Virus record (IMG/VR): IMGVR_UViG_3300030085_004825
Location: 1-64,000 of that record
DNA length: 64,000 nucleotides
Source: a virus
Strand: one strand, 5' to 3'
Both the position numbers and the translations under genes were made by a program. The notes under the pieces were generated by a model. It worked only from the letters and a program-made list of their open reading frames with translations, did no database searches and was not told where the DNA came from. Position 1 is the stretch's first letter, and every line of letters starts with the position of its first letter. This document shows positions 6,789-15,099 of the stretch, in pieces.

Positions 6789-7072
6789 TAATTTTAATAG
6801 TAACCGTTTGTATATTAGCAGTTTTATCTATAATTTTAGGATGGACGACTTATAACCTAATGAAAAAACAAGAAAAATCAGAAGATATTCTTTTAGGTTA
6901 TATGGAATACTTAGATAAATTTTCTAGAATAATTGAAGCTTCTAATAAAAAGTTAAAAGAAGTAGATAATAGAAGAATATTTGAAAAAGATGATGATGTA
7001 GGTATTATATTTGATTCAATTTTAAAAATCCAAGAAATTTTAAATGAATTCACAGTAAAAAAAGTTAAATAA
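6785..7072 (+). CDS. single-span membrane protein, 95 aa
   Basis: This 95-residue protein has one N-terminal membrane helix (about residues 2-22) followed by a charged helical region ending with FEKDDDVGIIFDSILKIQEI. The (F)E-x-DDDVG-x-x-F pattern looks like a conserved family of T4-like phages without known function. The start overlaps the HD gene stop (ATGA) and the late sigma gene follows after one base, so the three are probably one translational unit. Confidence 0.75.
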   Translation: MIILIVTVCILAVLSIILGWTTYNLMKKQEKSEDILLGYMEYLDKFSRIIEASNKKLKEVDNRRIFEKDDDVGIIFDSILKIQEILNEFTVKKVK

Positions 7073-7073
7073 T

Positions 7074-7787
7074 ATGCCTCCAATAAAAAAAAAGAGGAGA
7101 AAAAAAAGTAAAAATTATTTTACTCAAGAAACAGAAGATGCTATTGTTTTATACAATAGCATTTCTGACTCTGAAATGAAAAGTAAAATATATGAAGAAA
7201 AAATACACTATCCTTTTTTTAAACTAACCCAAAACATAATACATACTTTTAAATTTTATCACACTGAAGTAGAAAATTTAGAACATTTACAACATGAAAT
7301 CATAGTATTTCTGTTATCCAAAATCCATTTATTCAACCCAGATCGAGGTTCTAAAGCATATTCTTATTTTGGCACTATTGTAAAACGTTGGTGTATTTTA
7401 TATAATGATAAAAACTATAAGAAAAAAATTGTTACTAACCCCATTGAAGAAATAAATGAAGATGAATCTCACTCATATAATTTAGATATTTCAAACGTTA
7501 ATGAAGATCTATCTTTTTTTCTAGATAAATTTGTAGATTATGTTTCTATTAATTTATATAATTTTTTTCCAAAACCTCTTGATGCTAGAATAGCAGATTC
7601 TGTTTTAGAACTTTTTAGAAAAAGAGAAAATATAGATGTTTTTAATAAAAAAGCCCTTTATATTTACCTCCATGAAATGCTTCCTGAGGTAAAAACTCCA
7701 AAAATAACTAAAATATCTCAACAAATATATAACATATTTAAAAAACATTATCTTTTTTATTTAGAAAATGGATATATAAATTTTTAA
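7074..7787 (+). CDS. 55: late-transcription sigma factor (gp55-like)
   Basis: This 237-residue protein starts with a lysine-rich tail and continues with YFTQETEDAIVLYNS, PFFKLTQNIIHTFKFYH and, at residues 95-106, AYSYFGTIVKRW. That last stretch corresponds to sigma region 2 as seen in T4 gp55 and its relatives. Gp55 binds host core RNA polymerase and directs it to short late promoters of the TATAAATA type, together with the sliding clamp. Here the likely target is the TATTTATAA motif found before many genes, and one copy follows directly at 7795. Length is somewhat above T4 gp55. Confidence 0.85.
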   Translation: MPPIKKKRRKKSKNYFTQETEDAIVLYNSISDSEMKSKIYEEKIHYPFFKLTQNIIHTFKFYHTEVENLEHLQHEIIVFLLSKIHLFNPDRGSKAYSYFGTIVKRWCILYNDKNYKKKIVTNPIEEINEDESHSYNLDISNVNEDLSFFLDKFVDYVSINLYNFFPKPLDARIADSVLELFRKRENIDVFNKKALYIYLHEMLPEVKTPKITKISQQIYNIFKKHYLFYLENGYINF

Positions 7788-7794
7788 GTTTTTA

Positions 7795-7802
7795 TATTTA
7801 TA
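7795..7802 (+). promoter_or_regulatory. putative late-promoter motif TATTTATA
   Basis: TATTTATAC, with its first base 22 bases before the ATG at 7817. It opens the baseplate gene block. Confidence 0.45.
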
Positions 7803-7816
7803 CCCAAATAAAACAT

Positions 7817-8155
7817 ATGGGAAACTTAGAATCAAACATTTTTGGTAAGAAAAAATTTTCTGATATTTTAAAAGAAATCTACGACAACCAAAAGAAAAAA
7901 GAAACCCAAATTTCAGCTTTAATAAATGAATTAAAACCATTAATTAATGATATTGGTGATGCTACTTTAGTAGTTCCTTTAATTAAAGAGTATATGGAAT
8001 TAGGAATTAAAAATGATGAACAACTGATTAAAATGTCTACTATTATCCAACGTGCTTTATCCTCCAATAAATCAGAAGAAGAAGGTTTTGGTATGACTGA
8101 AGAAGAAAAAAAGCAGCTATTAACTGAAATAGAAAAATTTAACCCTAAAAAGTAA
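7817..8155 (+). CDS. hypothetical structural-region protein, 112 aa
   Basis: This 112-residue, mostly helical protein ends with the acidic-basic stretch TEEEKKQLLTEIEKF. Its middle (INDIGDATLVVPLIKEYMELG) looks like a compact helical domain. It is the first gene of the baseplate block and overlaps the next gene by one base (TAATG). The position suggests a small baseplate or assembly protein, but I recognise no T4 counterpart. Confidence 0.7.
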   Translation: MGNLESNIFGKKKFSDILKEIYDNQKKKETQISALINELKPLINDIGDATLVVPLIKEYMELGIKNDEQLIKMSTIIQRALSSNKSEEEGFGMTEEEKKQLLTEIEKFNPKK

Positions 8156-9462
8156 TGGCTATTTTTAGAGAAGGGCAAACTACTAAACTTGGATTAAAAT
8201 CTAATAATCCTTTTTTAGATTCTGGGGTATTAGCTACTTTATCTGCTTTAACCAATATAACATATGTTAGAGTAACAGATATAGTCTTAAATGAGAAACA
8301 TGATAAATATTCTGAAGTTGGTGAATGGAATGGTATAGGGGCTATATTTTATCAAACTATAGATTTAAATACTCCACAAGAAGGATTTGCTTTACCTTTA
8401 AATTCTAATAATAAAAATTTTCCTTTAATCAATGAGGTTGTATTAATAATGTCTATACCTAGCAGATTTAATCCTGATAGTGAATATTATGAAACCCAAG
8501 AATATTATTTTAATCCTACTAATATCTGGAATCACCCCCACCATAATGCACAACCCAAAAACCCAGATTCTAAGCTTCTCCCAAAAGGGCAAAAAAATGA
8601 TTATGAAATAAATAATTCTTACCAAGTAAGAAAAATTGAAGGTGAAGAAGGAACTGATATAGAATTAAACTATACTGATTTTCCTAATCCTTCACAAGAT
8701 ACATTTAAAGAAAAAAGCAACATTCATCCTTTATTACCTTTTATGGGTGATATATTATTTGAAGGTAGGTATGGACAAAGTATTAGATTTGGGAGTACAA
8801 ATATTTTAGATGAAAATATTGCAAAACCTAGCATATTTAATAATTACTCTAAAACTGGAGAAAATGGTGATCCTATTATTTTAATAAGAAATGGACAACC
8901 TAATAGTTCATCTAGTGAAGGATGGGTTCCTATAGTAGAAAATGTAAAAAAAGATTTATCTTCTATATATTTAACATCTACTCAAAGAATAGAATCATGT
9001 AGTTTAGCTAATGAAAACTTTAACTCATTCTTAATTAAACCTACATCACCTTCAACTTATAATTCTTCTCAAATAATTTTAAATTCTAGTAGAATTCTTA
9101 TAAATGCAAATGAAGATAATGTTCTTATTAGTAGCGAAAATGCTGTAGGGATTTCTGCAAATAAACAGGTAAATTTAGAAGCTACTAAAGATATTAATAT
9201 TGTGGGTGAGGTTATAAATCTTGGTGGTATAAAAGGAGTACAACCCACTCTAAAAGGAGATGAAACTATAGATTTATTAAATGATATATTAGATAACCTT
9301 ATTCAAATATCCACAGCTATAACTAATATTCAAAAACCTCTTATAGGTAGTGGAATGATAGATGGAGGACTTTACCTCCCAGCAAAATCATCTTTAGAAA
9401 ATTTTGAAAAAATTCAAAAAAGATTAAAAGCTTTAAAAACTACTATTGTAAAAGTAAAGTAA
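8155..9462 (+). CDS. baseplate central spike/hub-like protein (gp5-like)
   Basis: This 435-residue protein has an N-terminal OB-fold-like part, a conserved GDILFEGRYGQSIRFGS at residues 198-214, and a C-terminal beta-helix-like region (about 315-355) of alternating short strands such as ILINANEDNVLISSEN and VNLEATKDINIVGE. The last is the style of T4 gp5 and other needle proteins. I see no lysozyme domain, unlike T4 gp5. It probably forms the spike at the tip of the tail tube. It lies directly before carboxypeptidase-like and gp25 genes. Confidence 0.75.
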   Translation: MAIFREGQTTKLGLKSNNPFLDSGVLATLSALTNITYVRVTDIVLNEKHDKYSEVGEWNGIGAIFYQTIDLNTPQEGFALPLNSNNKNFPLINEVVLIMSIPSRFNPDSEYYETQEYYFNPTNIWNHPHHNAQPKNPDSKLLPKGQKNDYEINNSYQVRKIEGEEGTDIELNYTDFPNPSQDTFKEKSNIHPLLPFMGDILFEGRYGQSIRFGSTNILDENIAKPSIFNNYSKTGENGDPIILIRNGQPNSSSSEGWVPIVENVKKDLSSIYLTSTQRIESCSLANENFNSFLIKPTSPSTYNSSQIILNSSRILINANEDNVLISSENAVGISANKQVNLEATKDINIVGEVINLGGIKGVQPTLKGDETIDLLNDILDNLIQISTAITNIQKPLIGSGMIDGGLYLPAKSSLENFEKIQKRLKALKTTIVKVK

Positions 9463-9463
9463 T

Positions 9464-9850
9464 ATGGGACTAGTTAAAGGTATAATAATTGATTCTAAAA
9501 CAGGTGAACCTATAAAAAATATTAGAGTTAAAGTAATAACTAATGCTTCTCTATATAATATATCTCCTTTAAAAATTGTTAACAAACTTAAAAAAGTTAA
9601 TATAAAATCTATTCCTTTTACTAATAAAAAAGAAAAATCTTGGATTGTAACCATCCCAGTATTAAAAGAAAATATTTTTGTGTTAAATATAGTTATATCT
9701 AATTCACCTGATGTAGATTCTAAACAAGTAATTATAAAAACAGAAAATATAGTTAATTCACAAAATCAACATAAAGCTTTTGAAAATGTAGTTGAAGCTA
9801 CCTTAGATGCTATTATTCCTTTTGTAATTAGAAAATATGATAACATATAA
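9464..9850 (+). CDS. N-terminal part of a carboxypeptidase-regulatory-like structural protein
   Basis: This 128-residue frame begins with VKGIIIDSKTGEPIKNIRV, the first half of a carboxypeptidase-regulatory-like (CarbopepD) beta sandwich. The second half of that domain (TNKKGEFDINV and onward) lies at the start of the next gene, in the same reading frame. A single TAA (9848-9850) and one AAC codon separate the two. The region between the halves (residues about 30-125) is an insertion unlike the domain. Either the two are separate subunits, or the stop is read through, or this is a recent split. It lies one base after the spike gene. Confidence 0.7.
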   Translation: MGLVKGIIIDSKTGEPIKNIRVKVITNASLYNISPLKIVNKLKKVNIKSIPFTNKKEKSWIVTIPVLKENIFVLNIVISNSPDVDSKQVIIKTENIVNSQNQHKAFENVVEATLDAIIPFVIRKYDNI

Positions 9851-9853
9851 AAC

Positions 9854-10891
9854 ATGAGTAAAACTAATAAAAAGGGAGAATTTGATATAAATGTTAGAGA
9901 AGAAGCAGGTTTTCTTCTTGAAATAAGTAGTAATGGTTATGAAACAATAACTATTAACCCTTTTAAAGGAGATGGTAGTTTAAAAGATGATTTAGGAGTG
10001 ATATTTTTAGATTCCACAGAAAAGTCTAACAGAAAAGAAATCCAAAAAAATTCAATATACACTAAAACACAAATAGATGCTTTAAATTTTGGAAAAAAGG
10101 ATTTTCAATATTATATTATGGAAAGGCTTCGAAAAGAAGCACAAAATTTAAAAACAAAGGCTATCCCTTTTGTTTTAGATATTATAAAAGAGTTTGGAAT
10201 AACTAAATCAACAGAGTTAATAGAAAAATCTAGTGAAGATATACAACAAGCTATTAATGATTCAAAATGTGTTTCTCCTGATCAATTATTAGAATTAATT
10301 AAGAAAAGAAATAAACTTGTTAAAAAAATTAATACTACTTTAAAAATTGTAGATGGTACTCTTATATCATTAGGGATAACAGGAGGAATACTTCAAGGTA
10401 TTAAAATAGCTAAAGAAGCAGTTGTGTTAACTCCTTTTCCTTTACCTCCTATAGCTACTGAACTTATAAAAGAATTTGAAAAAAAGATTGCTAGATTTGA
10501 ATTTGGTATTGATATATTAACAATTATAATAGAATTAGTTCAAGAAATACTCTTACTCATTTTAAACCTCCTATCATTAACCGACCAGCTAATCCAAAAT
10601 TGCTCACCAAATACTGTAGATTTTCAAGAAAGAGTTTCTATAGAGTTAAGTGATTTAACTCAAGAGCAATCAAATGAACAAGAATCTCCCATAATTACTG
10701 AAGTAAATGGTTTTATTATGGATGTAGAAACTGAAATAACTACTAATTCTTTAAAGCGTAAAAGAGCTATAGCTAAAAACAAGCAAGGAGTTATAATGTT
10801 AAAAGGAGAATATTCTTTTAGCTCAATAGAACAAATACTTATAGATGAATTAGTATTTTATATACAACAAAATAATTTAAAAGCAGATTAA
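9854..10891 (+). CDS. baseplate-region structural protein, CarbopepD-like start
   Basis: This 345-residue protein opens with TNKKGEFDINVREEAG and ISSNGYETITINPF, the second half of a carboxypeptidase-regulatory-like domain whose first half is in the preceding frame. The rest is long helices, including a hydrophobic stretch near residues 222-245 (ILTIIIELVQEILLLILNLL), and a charged end. It is flanked by the spike and gp25 genes, so a baseplate or tail role is likely. The ATG lies 3 bases after the upstream stop in the same frame. Confidence 0.7.
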   Translation: MSKTNKKGEFDINVREEAGFLLEISSNGYETITINPFKGDGSLKDDLGVIFLDSTEKSNRKEIQKNSIYTKTQIDALNFGKKDFQYYIMERLRKEAQNLKTKAIPFVLDIIKEFGITKSTELIEKSSEDIQQAINDSKCVSPDQLLELIKKRNKLVKKINTTLKIVDGTLISLGITGGILQGIKIAKEAVVLTPFPLPPIATELIKEFEKKIARFEFGIDILTIIIELVQEILLLILNLLSLTDQLIQNCSPNTVDFQERVSIELSDLTQEQSNEQESPIITEVNGFIMDVETEITTNSLKRKRAIAKNKQGVIMLKGEYSFSSIEQILIDELVFYIQQNNLKAD

Positions 10892-10896
10892 CCCTA

Positions 10897-10905
10897 TATT
10901 TATAA
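10897..10905 (+). promoter_or_regulatory. putative late-promoter motif TATTTATAA
   Basis: A perfect TATTTATAA with its first base 15 bases before the ATG at 10912. Confidence 0.5.
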
Positions 10906-10911
10906 ACATAT

Positions 10912-11256
10912 ATGAAAACAGAAATACTTAAAAAATTAATTAAAGAAGCAGTAAAAGAAGCAATTCAAGATGAATTGAAGGATATTTTATTAGAAGCTAT
11001 TAAAACTCCTAAAACTCAAGTTGTGAGAGAATCTATACAACCCACTATAACCCCCTCACAACCTAAGCCCACCTATACAGAACCTACTATGGATATTAAA
11101 CAAAAATATGCTGATATAATGGGTGAAACTGCTATAAGCATGACAAGTAAAGATGCTTCTTCTTTTAATCCAAGAGGTGTAGATCCAATAAATGGAAATT
11201 TAGGTGATGGAGAGGTTAAAATGGATACAATAATGGGACTTCTAAATACTAAATAA
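10912..11256 (+). CDS. conserved structural-region protein with helical leader, 114 aa
   Basis: This 114-residue protein begins with the amphipathic helix LKKLIKEAVKEAIQDEL and contains IKE-A (residue 12) and LLE-A (residue 28), both fitting the prohead-protease pattern (I/L)xE-A. A Pro/Thr-rich linker follows, then a conserved end with YADIMGETAIS and DGEVKMDTIMGLLNTK. Similar proteins seem common in marine T4-like phages next to gp25. The function is unknown. It overlaps the gp25 start by one base. Confidence 0.75.
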   Translation: MKTEILKKLIKEAVKEAIQDELKDILLEAIKTPKTQVVRESIQPTITPSQPKPTYTEPTMDIKQKYADIMGETAISMTSKDASSFNPRGVDPINGNLGDGEVKMDTIMGLLNTK

Positions 11257-11666
11257 TGCCATTTAATCCCCAAACTATAGATGTTAACGATTTAGATCCA
11301 AATATAGGACTAGGGATAGATTTACCTTTTACAGGATCAGGAACTTTTAATTTAACTTTTAACACTCAAGAAGCTATAAAAAACAATTTAATTAATTACT
11401 TTTTAACTAACCCTGGTGAAAGACCTTTAAACCCAACATTTGGAGGTGGGTTAAGAAATTTTATATTTGAAGAAATAAATGATCTAACCTTTAATGATAT
11501 CAAATCACAAATCCAAAATAAAATTTCTTCAGTTTTTCCTTTTATTAAAATTAATCAACTTAATATATATTCTCCTTCTCAAGAAGAAAATAATAATGTG
11601 ATAATAGATTTAAAATATAGTATTTCTAGTACCCCCAACACAGGTTCTTTAACTTTTAACTTTTAA
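11256..11666 (+). CDS. 25: baseplate wedge protein gp25
   Basis: This 136-residue protein has the gp25/lysozyme-like W signature: TQEAIKNNLINYFLTNPGER followed by NPTFGGGLRNFIFEE. In T4, gp25 joins two gp6 and one gp7 in the inner baseplate wedge and helps trigger sheath contraction. Length fits T4 gp25 (132). The gp6 gene follows 2 bases later, the same order as W-J-I in P2-like phages. Confidence 0.92.
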   Translation: MPFNPQTIDVNDLDPNIGLGIDLPFTGSGTFNLTFNTQEAIKNNLINYFLTNPGERPLNPTFGGGLRNFIFEEINDLTFNDIKSQIQNKISSVFPFIKINQLNIYSPSQEENNNVIIDLKYSISSTPNTGSLTFNF

Positions 11667-11668
11667 AC

Positions 11669-13510
11669 ATGGCATTAAATAAAGATATAAAATATATTAA
11701 CAGGGATTTTACAGATTTTAGAAATCGTTTAATTGAATATACTAAAACTTATTTTCCTAACACGTATAATGATTTCTCCCCTACTTCTCCTGGGATGATG
11801 TTTATAGAGCAAGCTTCATATGTTGGTGATGTTTTAAGTTTTTACCTTGATAATCAATTTCAAGAAACATTTATTCAATATGCTCAACAAACTAATAATG
11901 TTTTTGAATTAGCCTATATGTTTGGTTATAAACCAAAAACTACAGGTGTAGCCCAAGTTAATATATCTTTATTTCAACAAGTACCCTCTAAACTTTCAGA
12001 TGGTGTTTATATACCTGATTTAGATTATTGTTTAACAATTGAAGAAAACACTTCTATTTCTACTAATAATAATATAAATTTTTTAATTCAAGATAAATGT
12101 GATTTTTCCATATCAAACCCACAAGACCCCACTGAAGTTTCTGTATACCAAGTATCAGATGGAAACCCCCAGTATTTTCTTTTAAAGAAAAATAGAATCG
12201 CTATATCAGCTGAAATTAATACTACTACTTTTACTTTTAATGAACCTCAACCTTTTACTACAATTAATTTACCTAATAACAATATTATAAAAGTATTAGA
12301 TATAAAAGACTCAGATGATAATACTTGGTATGAAGTAGATAATTTAGGGCAAGAAATGGTATTAGATACTATAAAAAACACTAATGTTAATAATCCTAAT
12401 AAAAATGATGATACTCCTTATTTATTAAGGTTAAAAAAAGTAGCTAGAAGGTTTTCAACTAGATTTACCTCTTTATCCAATTTACAAATACAATTTGGTG
12501 TAGGTACACCTGAAACAATAGATGAAGAAATAACTCCTAATCCTAATAATGTAGGTTTAGGTTTACCATTTAAACAAGATAAACTAACAGCTGCTTATTC
12601 ACCTACTAACTTTTTATACACAAATACTTATGGTATTTCACCTTCCAATACAACTTTAACTGTAAGATATTTAACTGGTGGAGGAGTAAATTCTAATGTA
12701 TTTGTTAATGAGTTATCAAACTTAGATAAATCTAATACTAAATTTAAACTTACTACTTTAAATACTACTACCTCTAATTATGTATTTGATTCTTTAACAG
12801 CAACTAACGAAGAAGCAGCTACAGGGGGAAAAGGAGGAGATACTCTAGAAGAAATAAGACAAAACACTTTATCACTTATAGCTTCCCAAAAAAGATCAGT
12901 AACATCAGACGATTATTTAATAAGAGCCCTAAGCATGCCTTCAGATTTTGGTTCAATAACTAAAGCTATTATCCAAAAACCTCAATTAACAGATTCACAA
13001 ATTTCAACTATAGAAACTTTAAGTTTATATATATTATCCCAAAATAACCAAAGCCAACTTTCAGTAGCTAATAATACTTTAAAACAAAATTTAAGAACTT
13101 ATTTATCTCAATATCGTATGATTGGAGATAATATTGAAATAAGAGATGCATATATTATTAACATAGGAATAGATTTTGAATTAATAGTATTACCTGAGTA
13201 TAATAACAGTGAAGTATTAATAAAATGTATAGATTCTTTAAAAGAGTATTTTAATATTAATAATTGGCAAATTAACCAACCTATTCAATTAAGGGATATT
13301 TATGTTAGATTAGATAAAATTAAAGGAGTACAAACAGTTAAAAACATTAATATAAAAAATATAGCTGGAGAATCTTTAGGGTATTCTCCTTATGCTTATG
13401 ATATAGTTAATGCTACTCAAAATCAAGTAATATACCCTTCTTTAGATCCAAGTATTTTTGAAATCAAATACCCTAATACAGATATTAAAGGTAGAGTGGT
13501 TTCTTTGTAA
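11669..13510 (+). CDS. 6: baseplate wedge protein gp6 (BaseplateJ-like)
   Basis: This 613-residue protein has the gp6 start INRDFTDFRNRLIEYTKTYF with SPTSPGMMFIEQASYVGDV and a FQETFIQYAQ helix, and later ETLEEIRQNTLSLIASQKRSV-like features of the BaseplateJ core (residues about 390-420). In T4, gp6 forms the inner ring of the baseplate. Its length is close to T4 gp6 (660). It lies between gp25 and further wedge genes. Confidence 0.9.
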   Translation: MALNKDIKYINRDFTDFRNRLIEYTKTYFPNTYNDFSPTSPGMMFIEQASYVGDVLSFYLDNQFQETFIQYAQQTNNVFELAYMFGYKPKTTGVAQVNISLFQQVPSKLSDGVYIPDLDYCLTIEENTSISTNNNINFLIQDKCDFSISNPQDPTEVSVYQVSDGNPQYFLLKKNRIAISAEINTTTFTFNEPQPFTTINLPNNNIIKVLDIKDSDDNTWYEVDNLGQEMVLDTIKNTNVNNPNKNDDTPYLLRLKKVARRFSTRFTSLSNLQIQFGVGTPETIDEEITPNPNNVGLGLPFKQDKLTAAYSPTNFLYTNTYGISPSNTTLTVRYLTGGGVNSNVFVNELSNLDKSNTKFKLTTLNTTTSNYVFDSLTATNEEAATGGKGGDTLEEIRQNTLSLIASQKRSVTSDDYLIRALSMPSDFGSITKAIIQKPQLTDSQISTIETLSLYILSQNNQSQLSVANNTLKQNLRTYLSQYRMIGDNIEIRDAYIINIGIDFELIVLPEYNNSEVLIKCIDSLKEYFNINNWQINQPIQLRDIYVRLDKIKGVQTVKNINIKNIAGESLGYSPYAYDIVNATQNQVIYPSLDPSIFEIKYPNTDIKGRVVSL

Positions 13511-13516
13511 ATATTA

Positions 13517-13525
13517 TATTTATAA
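13517..13525 (+). promoter_or_regulatory. putative late-promoter motif TATTTATAA
   Basis: TATTTATAATAAAAC, with its first base 22 bases before the ATG at 13539. Confidence 0.55.
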
Positions 13526-13538
13526 TAAAACTATTTAA

Positions 13539-14738
13539 ATGGCTATTTATAAAATATTCCCAACCCAAGATACTACCCTATATTCCTCTCACCCTTCTAT
13601 GAATACAGGAATAGATGCTATTTTAGAAGCATCTAATAAACTAGGAATAGATGGTTTACCTGATGTAGCCCGATATTTAGTACAATTTGATAATAGTGAA
13701 ATTAATGATATTATAACTAACAAAATTAGTGGAAGCACATACAGCGTTTACTTAACAAATTTTATTTCTGAAATTCAAGGAATAACTTCTAATACTTTTT
13801 TAGAAATACTCCCTTTAGCCCAATCTTGGGATAATGGTACAGGACAAACTTTAGATAATCCTATTACAGAAAATGGATGTTCTTGGGGGTATACTGATTT
13901 TAGTGGATCTACTTCTTGGTCTCCTTCTGGTGATTATGATGGTACTGAAGGGGTAATTTCTTATACTAGTTCATTTAATCCTTTATATAGTACACAAGGA
14001 GGAGGAAATTGGTTTTTTAATGGATCTAATAATTTACTTTATGTTTTAGCAGGGTATGTTTTAGATAACTACATAGATAACATAATAACATCTAACCCAA
14101 ATGTTATTAGTCAATCTTTTAATGTAAGAGATACAAAAGATTTAGAAGCTAAAGTAGATAATATAGTAAATAATTGGTATAGTGGTTCAATTCCAAATTA
14201 TGGTTTTATTGTAAAACTTGCAGATTCTTTTGAATTTAACCCTAGTCAATATGTACAACCACAATTTAAGTATTATAGTGTTGATACTAATACTATTTAC
14301 CCACCTCAATTAGAATTTAGATGGAGAGATTACTCTTTATATTCTCCTTCTACTTCTTCTATTGTAACAACTGAACAACTTAAACTCTCTTTATCTGAAA
14401 ATCCTGGAATTTTTACCCCAGAAAGTATAAATAGATTTTATATAAATGTAAGTCCTTTATATCCAACTAGAATATATAAAACAAGTTCATTGTTTACTGA
14501 TTTAAATTATTTACCAACATCTTCTTATTACGCGGTAAAAGATTTGGATACTAATGAATTTATCATTAACTTTGATGACCAATATACCCAAATTAGTTCT
14601 GATGAAAGAGGAAACTATTTTGATGTTTATATGAGTGGTTTAGAACCTGAAAGATATTATAAAATTTTAATAAAAACTGTGTTAAATAATTCAACTAAAA
14701 TTTTTGATGATAATTACTATTTTAAAGTTATAAATTAA
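13539..14738 (+). CDS. virion structural protein, DNRLRE-like start
   Basis: This 399-residue protein begins IYKIFPTQDTTLYSSHPSMN with NTGIDAILEAS and RYLVQFDNSEI, which resembles the start of DNRLRE-type beta-sandwich domains found in cell-surface and phage proteins. The rest is rich in Ser, Tyr, Asn and Gly with beta character. It lies between gp6 and the giant wedge-like protein, so it is likely a baseplate component or fibre adaptor. It overlaps the next gene by one base. Confidence 0.75.
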   Translation: MAIYKIFPTQDTTLYSSHPSMNTGIDAILEASNKLGIDGLPDVARYLVQFDNSEINDIITNKISGSTYSVYLTNFISEIQGITSNTFLEILPLAQSWDNGTGQTLDNPITENGCSWGYTDFSGSTSWSPSGDYDGTEGVISYTSSFNPLYSTQGGGNWFFNGSNNLLYVLAGYVLDNYIDNIITSNPNVISQSFNVRDTKDLEAKVDNIVNNWYSGSIPNYGFIVKLADSFEFNPSQYVQPQFKYYSVDTNTIYPPQLEFRWRDYSLYSPSTSSIVTTEQLKLSLSENPGIFTPESINRFYINVSPLYPTRIYKTSSLFTDLNYLPTSSYYAVKDLDTNEFIINFDDQYTQISSDERGNYFDVYMSGLEPERYYKILIKTVLNNSTKIFDDNYYFKVIN

Positions 14739-15097
14739 TGAAAAAGCAAATCCCTTTACAAAACAACACTACAGCTTTTTCTAAAGATGAATTTAGCCAA
14801 AATATAGACACTTCTTTCAATGAATTAGGAATTACCTCTTTATCTGAACAAATTGAAAACCAACCCACAGTAGATGAATTTTTTACTTTATATAACGATC
14901 TCTTTTATTCTATCCCAGAAAAAGGGGAAGTTGATTCTCATGAATATTTAATTCAACAAAGTAGTGAATATATAGATTTTAATCCTAATCAAGATGAAAT
15001 AATTGCTTTACAGAATGAAATAGCTGGATTAAGAAAAGAACTACTTGAATCTCAAACACAATTTATTAATCTACAAGTATCATCCTCAACATCATAA
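14738..15097 (+). CDS. small structural-region protein, 119 aa
   Basis: This 119-residue acidic protein has a helical end (residues about 85-112, EIIALQNEIAGLRKELLESQ) that could form a coiled coil. It contains no known domain. It overlaps the preceding gene by TAATG and the giant wedge gene follows 2 bases after its stop, so it may be a chaperone or connector of one of these neighbours. This role is only inferred from position. Confidence 0.7.
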   Translation: MKKQIPLQNNTTAFSKDEFSQNIDTSFNELGITSLSEQIENQPTVDEFFTLYNDLFYSIPEKGEVDSHEYLIQQSSEYIDFNPNQDEIIALQNEIAGLRKELLESQTQFINLQVSSSTS

Positions 15098-15099
15098 TA

